From positions 1-47,308 of the IMG/VR virus record IMGVR_UViG_3300032116_000352: a DNA stretch of 47,308 nt; one strand, given 5' to 3'. Below the pieces are notes generated by a model. That model was not told the origin of the DNA. It worked only from the letters and a program-made list of their open reading frames with translations, and searched no databases. Position 1 is the first letter of the stretch, and every line of letters starts with the position of its first letter. The DNA is from a virus. This document shows positions 15,671 to 24,983 of this stretch, in pieces. The translations under genes and the position numbers were made by a program.

Positions 15671-16957
15671 ATGGCGTTAAACGATTTTTGTCTTTCAGTA
15701 AATTATGGTGATTTAGGTCAATATAGTGGTGGCTTCGAAGCGGCGGGTAGTTATAACGCAAAATATTATTACACAGGAAATGGTGCAACTTTGAGTTACA
15801 TATATTATAATACTGGCACAACTTCTTGGTGTCTTTCTGAAACTTTAGGAGGTAATTGTATATTATTTGGAAAAAGTAATTGTAACGAAAACGACCCTGA
15901 CTTGTGTGATGGACTTTTCAATCCAGGAATTTGTCCGACTCCGACACCTACACCAACGACCAATTGTGATACATTCACTTTCGAGGCTGTGTTCCAATGT
16001 GACATACCAACAACACCAACACCGACTCCGACACCAACTGTAACAACAACCCCTACGGTAACTCCGTCATCTACAAATGTGTGTTCCACTACTCTTAATT
16101 CATTCACATTCACATTTACTAGTGTTTCTCTCACACCAACACCAACACCAACAGTTACACCAAGTTTCGGTCCGATTCAGAGAGATTGTAGTTTCAGTGG
16201 TTCTGCAATATTCAATACAATAACTGATACTATTGTTTGCCCTCAAACAAAACAATTTAGAGATTGTGAAAATGGGCAAATGTATTATACAAATGACAAT
16301 GTAAGTTCTACGATTGATATGTTTGTTGATAGAATTTATAATGCAACGGTTAATGGTAGTCTTAGATGTATTAGTTTCGTTGGTTCTTCTTTGAATACAG
16401 GTATTGATACTATTGTCATTAACAATGGACCTTACGGTAATTATAGTGAGGGTGATTGTAATCAGGGATGTTCAGGAACACCACCAACTCCTTCTCCGAC
16501 ACCAACACCATCAATTACTCCTACAAATACAGTAACACCGAGTGTAACACCAACAATTCCACTTACTAGTACTCCAACGCCGACAAACACACCAACAACC
16601 ACACCAACGCCTACTTTGTTGAGTCCTATGTGTTTTGTAACAACAGTTTTCAATGGACCTGCCGGTAGTCCAAGTAACCCAACATTCAGTTGCACAACAC
16701 AACCAGCGGGATATTTTAATTCTAAACCATATTATAATTATAATAATTTTACGGACTGTACATCACCATTACCACTTGTTGTTTATTGGAATAATTCATT
16801 AAGTAGATGGGAATTTTCAACTAATGATATACCAAATCCAACTTATGTTTTAAGCTATAACACCAGTACAGGAAGTTATCCTACAGGTTCTTGGGTTCGT
16901 GTCACCGTACCAGGTGTCAATTACGGTATAGTATTTTCTTCTATCGGTAGTTGTTAA
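15671..16957 (+). CDS. Pro-Thr-linker adhesin with two copies of an NxKxYY/W module
   Basis: This 428-residue protein is built from small Cys-containing domains joined by four Pro-Thr linkers (DNA about 15936-15960, 16005-16072, 16132-16156 and 16481-16620). The first domain has YNAKYYYTG then YIYYNTGTTSWCLS. The last has FNSKPYYNY then VVYWNNSLSRWEFS. These look like two copies of one module, also found in the minus-strand genes at 20274 and 25064. Cys residues come in regular pairs, suggesting disulfide-stabilised domains outside the cell. A role in host binding at the tail is inferred from composition and context. Its start is 1 nt after the previous stop. Confidence 0.68.
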   Translation: MALNDFCLSVNYGDLGQYSGGFEAAGSYNAKYYYTGNGATLSYIYYNTGTTSWCLSETLGGNCILFGKSNCNENDPDLCDGLFNPGICPTPTPTPTTNCDTFTFEAVFQCDIPTTPTPTPTPTVTTTPTVTPSSTNVCSTTLNSFTFTFTSVSLTPTPTPTVTPSFGPIQRDCSFSGSAIFNTITDTIVCPQTKQFRDCENGQMYYTNDNVSSTIDMFVDRIYNATVNGSLRCISFVGSSLNTGIDTIVINNGPYGNYSEGDCNQGCSGTPPTPSPTPTPSITPTNTVTPSVTPTIPLTSTPTPTNTPTTTPTPTLLSPMCFVTTVFNGPAGSPSNPTFSCTTQPAGYFNSKPYYNYNNFTDCTSPLPLVVYWNNSLSRWEFSTNDIPNPTYVLSYNTSTGSYPTGSWVRVTVPGVNYGIVFSSIGSC

Positions 16958-16959
16958 AA

Positions 16960-17265
16960 ATGAATACAATAACCTATAAAAATAGAGAAAGATTAGATAG
17001 AGGTAGGTTAAAATCATTCGAAGATTTACCCGATTCTATAAAGGAAAATTTCAAAACCATAAAAAGTGTGATTAATAAAACTAACCCAAATACTAAATGT
17101 TACGTTATGGGTAGTTACTATTGGGGATTTTGGGATGAGGTGTCTGATTTGGACATTGTGGTGGATACCCCGATAGAAAATATACAGGAAATAAAGGATT
17201 CATTACCAAATATCAAATTTGATATTTTAAATATCAAGTTGTTCCGTGAGATAGAAATACCTTAA
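16960..17265 (+). CDS. Minimal nucleotidyltransferase (MNT-type, pol-beta superfamily)
   Basis: I choose the ATG at 16960, 2 nt after the preceding stop. The 101-residue product has the hallmark VMGSYYWGFWDEVSDLDIVV: G51-S52, then D63 and D65. A third acidic strand, FDIL, places D88. This is the complete catalytic set of small pol-beta nucleotidyltransferases. In bacteria such proteins often pair with a HEPN toxin or modify proteins or RNA with a nucleotide. No HEPN gene is visible next to it. Here it sits at the end of the inverted adhesin cassette and its stop overlaps the convergent resolvase gene by 3 nt. Its substrate cannot be read from the sequence. Confidence 0.78.
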   Translation: MNTITYKNRERLDRGRLKSFEDLPDSIKENFKTIKSVINKTNPNTKCYVMGSYYWGFWDEVSDLDIVVDTPIENIQEIKDSLPNIKFDILNIKLFREIEIP

Positions 17266-17867
17266 TTCCAAAAATTTTCTTTTTTCATAAAACCTAGACA
17301 ACAGGTATATGCATCGGACATATCAAAGTTCTCCTTTTTAAGTGTTTGGTTTTTAGTATACTGCCACTTTATTTGTGGTTCTCTTTTTGCAACTAAATCC
17401 CAAATTATCATTTTTTTGTCTATATCCTTCGGTAATCCACCGAATAAAACAAATTTGTTTTTGTCGTTTTCTTTCACCAATTCTGGAAAGGCAAATTTTC
17501 TCGAATTATAAGTAGATATGTATTCAGGGGTGATTCCTAAAATATCATATATCTCTTTTGAGATGAGAGTGTTAAATCTCAACAGGGTCTGTATAGTATA
17601 AATGTTATTAGAATTTAATAACGGTTCCTCTATAATGACCTTTGTAATACCTAAATTTTTATATTGTAAAAGTTTTTGTCTGAATACTTCAGCCTTTAGG
17701 AAAAGTTCTGTCAGTTTATTCTCTTCTTTTGGTTTCGGTACTGGTGAGATATGGGTTAGTTCCAATAGTTCTTGATTCATTATATCAAAAAGTGCCCACC
17801 CTATGGTTTTGGTACTGATATCTAACCCCAAAACTTTTGGGTTATTTTTTACAGAATTTTTTGTCAT
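17262..17867 (-). CDS. RuvC-like (RNase H fold) Holliday-junction resolvase
   Basis: The 201-residue protein starts its fold with VLGLDISTKTIGWAL (D16), has the second acidic strand KVIIEEPL (E80, E81), and ends with FDMSDAYTCCLG (D182, D185). This spacing matches the RuvC/YqgF superfamily. T4 uses a different resolvase (gp49, endonuclease VII), and none is seen here, so this may do the branch-resolving job before packaging. It lies at the 3' end of the tail operon, 4 nt after the tail gene at 17872, and converges on the nucleotidyltransferase gene. It may therefore be expressed late. Confidence 0.8.
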   Translation of the reverse strand: MTKNSVKNNPKVLGLDISTKTIGWALFDIMNQELLELTHISPVPKPKEENKLTELFLKAEVFRQKLLQYKNLGITKVIIEEPLLNSNNIYTIQTLLRFNTLISKEIYDILGITPEYISTYNSRKFAFPELVKENDKNKFVLFGGLPKDIDKKMIIWDLVAKREPQIKWQYTKNQTLKKENFDMSDAYTCCLGFMKKENFWN

Positions 17868-17871
17868 AAAA

Positions 17872-20235
17872 TTAAAAATCTAACTTAACCGTAAACTGTT
17901 GTATACCTGTCCTTAACACAGGTGATTGCAGTTTTGATATAACTATAAGGTCTTTATCAGAATCGTAAAGACCAATCTCGGTTATGTAAGGACTTTGTCC
18001 TGTCATCCAAGTGGGATTCGATGAATTTTGGAATTGGTTTTGGTTCAAATTACATAGATACTTCATCTCATATATAGTTGCCTGAATTTCAGTTTCTATG
18101 TTACCATAGAAGAAATATTCATCTCCGAAATTCAAGAGTTCGCCGGTCTGTCCTATGTTAGGTAAGGTTATGTAATTATCCAATCTGTATCTTGTTGTAG
18201 CATTATCATAATCACTAGAACTTATTACAAATGTAGTTCCTGTAATCGATGACATAGAAATATTACCATTCACAAATCCACTTGCAATTTCAGATGTAAA
18301 ATCAATTTGTCTCCAAGCTGTTGAGTCAGGTCTCGTATTTCCTGTTACCCTTTGACACAGAATCTCGAATTTATTAAAACTCGTAACACCAGTGAGGCAT
18401 CCGAATTCATTACCGAATCTGATAGACACGTTTTGGTCGTTAACTCCGCATGATTCATTTGGGCCCTGTATTTTCACATAATAATTACAATGTAATGAAT
18501 TAGTGAATGCACTTGTATTTGTAAATCTATAAGTGATATACATATACTCGTTGTTATTTGTCATAACACCTGGTTCTGAACCTGTTGGTGATTGTAACGC
18601 TATCCTTGGGGCCGGTAATGTCCAATTTCTGTTGGATTTATAAGACATTGCAGCAACTATTTCTTCATCATCTATTATTATAGTATGTAAGTCAGGGAAA
18701 ACTTTACCTACTCTATTTGGATAACCATTCGGATTTGGATTATTATCCCACAGGTGATAATATCTATGACCGGGATTATTCATATCTTCGTTTTTGTTAG
18801 ATGTCAAATAATGAACTTCAAATAAACCTAAGGAATCAAATCCGGCAGGGTCTACATAAAAAGTTTGACCGTAACAACACTCAGGATTTTTATGCCACTG
18901 AATCCAAGGTATGTGTACTTTGAAATTTCTTGCCATCCCTACTGTGTTTGTTGTGTTCTGACTATCGTATGGTTGTAGTGCAAATTTTTCACCGTAAACA
19001 AAATCGATACTATTATTGGTATAGTGTATTATTGCAATTGTTTTTTGCTCTTCAGGTGTCACCGTTATTTGGTCTCCCAATGAATTGTAATAATAAACAG
19101 AACTTGAATCTGTCTGTCCTGAACTTGAGTTGTATCCGAAATATTCTTTACTTCCTATATAATCTACCGACCCAAAATTTGTATAGTCAAGATTTATATT
19201 AGGAAATAACCCAGCAGGATTTTCAGTCCAAGGGATATTCATATTCCAAATATTCACATCATATTGGTCGATATCACAAACGGTTTGGAAATTAAAAACA
19301 TCTGAACTCCAATGAGCTTGAGGTGTAACCGAGTCATATATAGTTGTCATATTTGGTGGATAAATCAAAACTCTCGTATGACCTCCAATGGCTAAACTTT
19401 GGTAGTTTGGTAAAATTCTATCTAATGTGAGAACTAAACCACAAACGCTAACAATTCTATATGTAAGAATTGGAAAACAACTGTCAAAATATATTGTACA
19501 ACCATCATCCCCAGCGTTTTGTGGTGGGCAGTTGTTATAAGTTGGTGATACAGTTGGTGTTTCAAATGTCCTACTAACCGCAGGAGGACAAACCCCTGCC
19601 GCAGGGGTAGAGGTAGGTGTAGGTGTTGGGCTTTGTGGAGGGGTTGGTGTAGGCGTTGGTGTGGGTAAATTTACACAATTACAATTACAATCTCCTTGAC
19701 CGTCAAAATATATTGTTATGAAGTCACCCGCTTGTGGAGTATAAACCGTATAAGGATTACATCCTGAATATATAAGAGTAACTTCATTACTGGTACCATC
19801 CAATGTAGATAAGTCAACAACATAATCTGCGGTTATTACATATTCGGAACCTGTTTTTGCACTCCAATCATAAGGTGTAACAGAAGTATTGGCGGTGAAA
19901 AAACCTCTCATTGGTGCAACATTATAAATAGATTGTGGTTGAGAATCCATAAATGGGATTCCATAAGTTGCACCTGATAGTTCGTTGACATAAATTGGAT
20001 ACTTTACATTTTGCTTATTAGTTTGTGGTGCAAATGTTCCATTTTGGGAATTGAACGATGGTTCTAAAACTTGAGAATTGCTTTGGTTATATCCCGGTAC
20101 TTTGTTATACACAACTTCACTATCGCCAATTTGGAAATATGATATTTTGAAATTACCTTGTGATAACTTTTGTCTGCCGATATCGGTGATTCTTGTATTA
20201 ATTAATCCCGATGTATTTTTTTTGATATAAGCCAT
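17872..20235 (-). CDS. Tail fibre or tail-associated virion protein with Pro-Thr linker
   Basis: The 787-residue product opens with a segment seen in tail proteins of this kind (KKNTSGLINTRITDIGRQKL, KISYFQIGDSEVVYN). A Pro-Thr linker lies near residues 190-212 (DNA about 19601-19668). A large beta-rich body follows, ending in SPYITEIGLYDSDKDLIVIS, a pattern known from the ends of many phage tail-fibre domains. That combination makes a virion role likely and a fibre role plausible. Cys pairs cluster around the linker (CNCNC, CPPAV). A TATTTAT motif stands 5 nt ahead of the ATG. Confidence 0.72.
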   Translation of the reverse strand: MAYIKKNTSGLINTRITDIGRQKLSQGNFKISYFQIGDSEVVYNKVPGYNQSNSQVLEPSFNSQNGTFAPQTNKQNVKYPIYVNELSGATYGIPFMDSQPQSIYNVAPMRGFFTANTSVTPYDWSAKTGSEYVITADYVVDLSTLDGTSNEVTLIYSGCNPYTVYTPQAGDFITIYFDGQGDCNCNCVNLPTPTPTPTPPQSPTPTPTSTPAAGVCPPAVSRTFETPTVSPTYNNCPPQNAGDDGCTIYFDSCFPILTYRIVSVCGLVLTLDRILPNYQSLAIGGHTRVLIYPPNMTTIYDSVTPQAHWSSDVFNFQTVCDIDQYDVNIWNMNIPWTENPAGLFPNINLDYTNFGSVDYIGSKEYFGYNSSSGQTDSSSVYYYNSLGDQITVTPEEQKTIAIIHYTNNSIDFVYGEKFALQPYDSQNTTNTVGMARNFKVHIPWIQWHKNPECCYGQTFYVDPAGFDSLGLFEVHYLTSNKNEDMNNPGHRYYHLWDNNPNPNGYPNRVGKVFPDLHTIIIDDEEIVAAMSYKSNRNWTLPAPRIALQSPTGSEPGVMTNNNEYMYITYRFTNTSAFTNSLHCNYYVKIQGPNESCGVNDQNVSIRFGNEFGCLTGVTSFNKFEILCQRVTGNTRPDSTAWRQIDFTSEIASGFVNGNISMSSITGTTFVISSSDYDNATTRYRLDNYITLPNIGQTGELLNFGDEYFFYGNIETEIQATIYEMKYLCNLNQNQFQNSSNPTWMTGQSPYITEIGLYDSDKDLIVISKLQSPVLRTGIQQFTVKLDF

Positions 20236-20240
20236 TTGTT

Positions 20241-20247
20241 ATAAATA
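20241..20247 (-). promoter_or_regulatory. TATTTAT start-proximal motif
   Basis: The minus strand reads AGTATTTATAACAA directly before the ATG at 20235, with a gap of only 5 nt. It lies in the 38-nt gap after the 20274 gene. Confidence 0.42.
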
Positions 20248-20273
20248 CTTTTTCAATTCATTTTTTTTATTTT

Positions 20274-21626
20274 TTACAAAATCGATGACATACTTGGTGA
20301 TTCTTTTATTGAGTTAATAGAACAACAAGTACAATTCTGAATACTCGAATTATCTAACGTTATACTGTCAACACTTGTAACTGATGCACAGGGGTCAGTA
20401 ACCTGACCAAAAGGTAATGATTTAGTTATTGTTGTTATGACATTACCGCTAACCACATCGTTCCCTTGGATTTGGACATCAGTTGTATTTTGAGTAATAA
20501 CTTTAAATACTGAGTTAGCGGTACAATTAGTGTTAGTATTGTTTGATACTGTATTAATTACTGATTCGGTTAAGGGTAAATTCGTACCATTTTTTTGTAT
20601 GGAAATTGTTCTATTGATGACACCTGTGTTTTGAAATGGTGTTTCATCAAATGTGTTCGATTGTACTATGTCAAAATTTATAATTATACCAGTAGGAAGT
20701 TGAGTAATATTATTATTATTGATATCTTTAACTCTTACAATGAAATCAAATCTTTTTGTTATGGATGTTTGACCTAACCCATTGTTTCCTTGTTGTACTG
20801 TGGTAGTTGTGGTTTCTAACTTCAAAGTATAAGGTGTAATACCTGTACCAACAGGGACCGTAATTGTTTGAGTAGTTATCAAATTGTTAGCGTCTTTAGC
20901 CCAAACGGTGTAAGTTGATGGACAAAGATTGGAAAACAAAGGTGATGGTGATGTTGTTGTACCATTATTTATTGAATATAGTATCGGTTGAGCACCATTT
21001 TCTATTTGGATTTCTATCGCACCACTACAACCTTCGTTCAAACAAGTTGGGTTAGTAATATTGACGGTTTTTATACCAAATGGGGAGACCTGACAAGTAC
21101 CCTCACGAACTGTAACTGTATCTTGGTTACCAAATATAGTCCAACCGGCTATAGGTGGTGTTGCAGGATTACTATTTACCATTTGGCCAGATTGCCAATT
21201 TTCAACGAACCAATATTGATTCGACGAATCCCACTTAACATTATAAGTTGAGGAGCTCCAAACAGGTTTAGAATTATATGTTTGGTCAGTAAGTGTGAAA
21301 TTATATTGAGTCAGAGAACCTAAATAACCCCTACGAACTTCAAAACATAAGTTCGGTAAGGAGACTGGCGGACTACCCAAGGTATAAACTATAGGTTCAC
21401 ACTCATCCCCTTTTCCTGTGGTATTTACCAATAAAATCGAGGCCGCTGAATCCGGAATTTGGACTCCAAATCCTGAGCCAGTAGTTAATGCACTATAACT
21501 TATACCTACAGCGTTAGTACCTGTGGTATAACCTGTTGCAAAAGTATTACTTCCAACAGTATCGTAATATATGTTGTATGGACCAGCGGAGGTCCCTCCT
21601 GTTATTTTTACATAAAAATATCTCAT
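20274..21626 (-). CDS. Tail adhesin-type protein with an NxKPVW module and SprB-like unit
   Basis: The ATG at 21626 is 2 nt after the upstream stop and is preferred over the longer frame to 21650. The 450-residue product begins with a beta module (YFYVKITGGTSAGPYNIYYD). Next is a copy of the NxKPYY/W module (YNSKPVWSS, YNVKWDSSNQYWFVE). A SprB-like unit follows (IEIQIENGAQPILYSINNG, CPSTYTVWAKD), and then a domain with IDFIVRVKD-type strands and a C-terminal CTCC group. No Pro-Thr linker occurs, unlike its neighbours. A receptor-binding or decoration role in the tail is inferred from the shared modules. Confidence 0.66.
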   Translation of the reverse strand: MRYFYVKITGGTSAGPYNIYYDTVGSNTFATGYTTGTNAVGISYSALTTGSGFGVQIPDSAASILLVNTTGKGDECEPIVYTLGSPPVSLPNLCFEVRRGYLGSLTQYNFTLTDQTYNSKPVWSSSTYNVKWDSSNQYWFVENWQSGQMVNSNPATPPIAGWTIFGNQDTVTVREGTCQVSPFGIKTVNITNPTCLNEGCSGAIEIQIENGAQPILYSINNGTTTSPSPLFSNLCPSTYTVWAKDANNLITTQTITVPVGTGITPYTLKLETTTTTVQQGNNGLGQTSITKRFDFIVRVKDINNNNITQLPTGIIINFDIVQSNTFDETPFQNTGVINRTISIQKNGTNLPLTESVINTVSNNTNTNCTANSVFKVITQNTTDVQIQGNDVVSGNVITTITKSLPFGQVTDPCASVTSVDSITLDNSSIQNCTCCSINSIKESPSMSSIL

Positions 21627-21628
21627 AG

Positions 21629-24600
21629 CTATGCTGGTGGTGGTAAGCAAACAACACCTATATTTGTACTTAGTCCCGTTTCATTACTGAAGTATAATTT
21701 TCTAGTCGTCCCTACATCGTATGCAACTTCCAATACAATAGGACTGAAAGCCCCTGTTATTGTTCCTAGAACACTATACGAATAATTCAATACCGTAATA
21801 GTATCATCACCATTATTACCCACATAATAAAGGGCGTTACCTAAATAATAGGCGATACCTGATGGTGAATTTCCTACCGAAATTGTATTACTAACAGTAT
21901 TTGTAATAGTGTTTATCACTTTGACTTGATTTGCGGAGGTCATAGAAACTAAAAGGTCAGTATTTACAGAATCTGAAAATTTAGAATAAGTTGGTCCATT
22001 TCCACCTCCTAAATTGACTGAAGCCCCAAAATCAATGACCGAACCCACAGGGTCCAAATTGTAAATGTAATTACTTGTAAAATCAGAACTATATAATCTT
22101 CCTGTGTTAGACTTAAATTCTAACCAAACAGGGTCATTACCCGCAAAAAAGGTTAATGCTATAACTGTATTCGTTGTGCAATTCAAACTACAAAGCTCGA
22201 CTCCAATAATGTAGTTCATATTATTAGTCACCGAATTATACCTTATGGTTTTAACTATTCCACTTCTTTGGGTTGTAATTTCTTGCAACAATGAGTTTGT
22301 GTTACAATCAATGACTGCAATACTAGAGTCGCCACCTACATACATAGAATTATTTACAGAACAATAATCTATACTATAAGCACCCGCTTTCACATAAATT
22401 TGTCCAACTATAGTGTCTGTTGTACAATCCAAAATAGATACATAATCTGAACCAGAATTACAGATGTATAATTGGTTATTAGATACATTATACCTTAAAC
22501 CTGTTGGTGTTGAATAATTACTAGAAACATAATAAGGAACATTTTCGACACAAGTTGTTGCCGCTTGGGTTGGGGTTACAGTAGGGGTAGGTGTATTTGT
22601 TGGTGTAGTTGTTGGTGTTTGAGTTGGGGTTGGGGTTATTGTGAATTCTGTAAAGTCAGCTTCAGTAAAACAATCAACTTGTGGTTGTATTATCGAGCAT
22701 GTTGTTGTTGCGGTATAATCAGAAACTCCGTTCCAAGCATAATCCGTTACAACCGCGGTGTATTGTCCAAATGAAACATTACTCAAAATTCTTTCATTAC
22801 TTCCATTGTTCCATAAAATTTTGTATGGTGGAGTTCCACCCGCAATTATTAACTCTATCGTACTACCATTACATTCATTTTGACAATAGATATTTTTTGA
22901 ACATTGTCCCGAACAATAAGTGAAACCCTCAGGACAACTGTAACCAGAGGTTGTGTAGGTACCATTTGTATTTATAACTACATCAGCAACGTTGTTAAAA
23001 TAATTCTTTGAATTGAATACGGTTATTGCACTTAACTGATTACTATTTGTTATGGCGGTAAAAGTAGACAAACTAGGTGGGTTGTATATTTGACATCCGA
23101 AAGCACCTATACTTCCTCTGTTAAGTCCTAAAACTTCAATTGTGTGTTTACCGGCAGTTATTTCTAATGGAAATATATTCCACCATTTGAAATTGTTTGA
23201 ATCGGGTGGTCCGTTAGGGTTTACATTATATGTGTTTATTTTGGAAACTCCATCCAATCTGAATTGTATGTCGTTGTCAGCACCTAAACCAACATAGTAT
23301 GTTTTAGTTTCGGTTATATCAATACAAAAACTAAATCCTAACCATTTATCAAAAGGAGCACCGGTTGAACCACTTGTCCACAATGCACAAGTATTCATAA
23401 CACCAACAAATGGAGCCGATGTCAAAAGTATTGGATTAGTTCCTGTCCCCCCTGATGTGTAACCATTACTAAATATTTTAGAACCATTAACTGAATATTG
23501 ACTGTTAGTTTTTTGGGTTAATGTATAATAACTTACTGGCGTAATAGCACTTTGTGTTATAGTAGCAATACACGAATTAGTTCCGTTATTCAAAGGAGTC
23601 CACTGATAACCTGGGTCACATCCATTACATAATTGGTTTTCACAGTTAGTGACAATACATTCAACAGTTAAGGGATTGGAAATAACAACATCACATTCGT
23701 TTACAAAGTTTATTCTAATATCAGTACTTGGTAGATTAGAGGGTACTGATGAATAAGAAGGTGTTGGTGTTGGAGTTTTTGTAGGGGTTGGGGTTGAAGT
23801 AGGCTGAGAAGTTGGGTTAGGGCTTGGTCCTGGGTTAGGGCTAATCGGACCAACAGGTGTAACATCATAATTATTATTATCTTCTACAACAGGTGTGGTT
23901 GAAGTGTAAATAGTTGTCGAATCGGGATATGTTATTGTAGTTGTAACTTCTTGTGGTAACTCTACACAACATTCTAAATAGGTTATTGTAATATATCCAC
24001 CAACCCCTGCCGGTGTTATTGTATATTCCATACAATAACAAGTTGGTGTCAAAGTTGTGGTTGGGGTTATTGTTGGTGTCGGTGTAACTGATTTTGTCGG
24101 GGTCGGTGTTGGAGTCGGTGTAGGAGTAGTTGTAGGAGTCTGTGTAGGTGTTTTTGTGTTGGTTGGTGTCTGAGTAGGCGTCTTGGTATTTGTAGGTGTT
24201 TGTGTGGGTGTTTTAGTGTTTGTAGGTGTCGGGGTTGGGGTTACGGCTGAACAGGGGTTACTTGCTTGACAACTTTCACAACTAGTTTCACCTTCCAAAG
24301 AAACTCCAGCCTCGGGATATGTTGTTAGACCGGCAACATAACTTATTACTTTAGCACATCCTGAAAACCCACCAGGAACTTCTACGTTAAATACTGACCC
24401 AATCGGTAATTCACTACTTAATCCGTCAATATTAAACATTTCATACGGCTCACAACAAGCGGAAAAGGTCGTTGGGTCAACAAGTGGTGTTGGAGTTGGT
24501 GTAGGACTCGTTGTTACAGTTGGGGTATTTGTTGGTGTCTGAGTATTAGTAGGGGTGTTCGTTGGTGTTTGTGAAGGTGTTTTTGTGTTGGTTGGTGTTT

Positions 24601-24967
24601 GAGTCGGTGTCTGTGTTTGGGTTTTTGTCACAGTTGGGGTTTGAGTTACCGTTGGTGTGACTGATTTAGTAGGGGTTGGGGTAAAACTAGGTAGGAGAAT
24701 TACGGTTCCACCGCCACCGGTCTCTCCACCGCTAGAACACCAAGAGCAACTTATCGATGTTGTACTATTAATTACACTTAATACATTATAAGTTGAAGTC
24801 GGGGTTGGTATGGGTGCTTTGGTTGTTAAAGAATGAACGCAAAGATAAACGGTAGAAAAATTTGGGGCTAAACATTCAAGGTAGTATAAAGTTCCAGTAG
24901 CCAAAACTTGACTAGAACTAATTTTGACCGAACCTAAATTACAATCTGTTCCGTAATAAATTGCCAT
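21629..24967 (-). CDS. Giant modular adhesin with Pro-Thr linkers and C-terminal YVTN-like beta-propeller
   Basis: The 1112-residue protein has alternating small domains and Pro-Thr linkers (DNA about 24484-24686, 24040-24246, 23758-23850 and 22565-22640). After a Cys-rich N-terminal domain come a CC module (ACCEPYEMFNI ... CESCQ) and a larger domain about residues 470-650 that looks like a PA14-type jelly roll (YYVGLGADNDIQFRLDG, ITAGKHTIEVLGLNRG). One SprB-like unit follows (GGTPPYKILWNN). The last 320 residues form repeats such as NNQLYICNSGSDYVSILDC and NSMYVGGDSSIAVIDC, typical of YVTN/NHL-type beta-propellers. PA14 and propeller domains commonly bind carbohydrate or protein, so this is a strong receptor-binding candidate. 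Confidence 0.72.
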   Translation of the reverse strand: MAIYYGTDCNLGSVKISSSQVLATGTLYYLECLAPNFSTVYLCVHSLTTKAPIPTPTSTYNVLSVINSTTSISCSWCSSGGETGGGGTVILLPSFTPTPTKSVTPTVTQTPTVTKTQTQTPTQTPTNTKTPSQTPTNTPTNTQTPTNTPTVTTSPTPTPTPLVDPTTFSACCEPYEMFNIDGLSSELPIGSVFNVEVPGGFSGCAKVISYVAGLTTYPEAGVSLEGETSCESCQASNPCSAVTPTPTPTNTKTPTQTPTNTKTPTQTPTNTKTPTQTPTTTPTPTPTPTPTKSVTPTPTITPTTTLTPTCYCMEYTITPAGVGGYITITYLECCVELPQEVTTTITYPDSTTIYTSTTPVVEDNNNYDVTPVGPISPNPGPSPNPTSQPTSTPTPTKTPTPTPSYSSVPSNLPSTDIRINFVNECDVVISNPLTVECIVTNCENQLCNGCDPGYQWTPLNNGTNSCIATITQSAITPVSYYTLTQKTNSQYSVNGSKIFSNGYTSGGTGTNPILLTSAPFVGVMNTCALWTSGSTGAPFDKWLGFSFCIDITETKTYYVGLGADNDIQFRLDGVSKINTYNVNPNGPPDSNNFKWWNIFPLEITAGKHTIEVLGLNRGSIGAFGCQIYNPPSLSTFTAITNSNQLSAITVFNSKNYFNNVADVVINTNGTYTTSGYSCPEGFTYCSGQCSKNIYCQNECNGSTIELIIAGGTPPYKILWNNGSNERILSNVSFGQYTAVVTDYAWNGVSDYTATTTCSIIQPQVDCFTEADFTEFTITPTPTQTPTTTPTNTPTPTVTPTQAATTCVENVPYYVSSNYSTPTGLRYNVSNNQLYICNSGSDYVSILDCTTDTIVGQIYVKAGAYSIDYCSVNNSMYVGGDSSIAVIDCNTNSLLQEITTQRSGIVKTIRYNSVTNNMNYIIGVELCSLNCTTNTVIALTFFAGNDPVWLEFKSNTGRLYSSDFTSNYIYNLDPVGSVIDFGASVNLGGGNGPTYSKFSDSVNTDLLVSMTSANQVKVINTITNTVSNTISVGNSPSGIAYYLGNALYYVGNNGDDTITVLNYSYSVLGTITGAFSPIVLEVAYDVGTTRKLYFSNETGLSTNIGVVCLPPPA
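24040..24246 (-). repeat. Pro-Thr linker with tandem 30-bp units
   Basis: Within the 1112-residue adhesin, this segment encodes three nearly identical TPTNTKTPTQ decapeptides in a row, followed by a pure PT run. The DNA units are about 30 bp with synonymous differences, so the array is selected at the protein level but could still change length by slippage. Confidence 0.75.
24484..24686 (-). repeat. Long Pro-Thr/Gln/Asn linker
   Basis: About 67 residues of TPT, TQT and TNT repeats near the N-terminus of the 1112-residue adhesin. It separates the N-terminal domain from the CC module and is likely an extended, possibly O-glycosylated spacer. Confidence 0.7.
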
Positions 24968-24983
24968 TAAATGTTTTTTTGTT

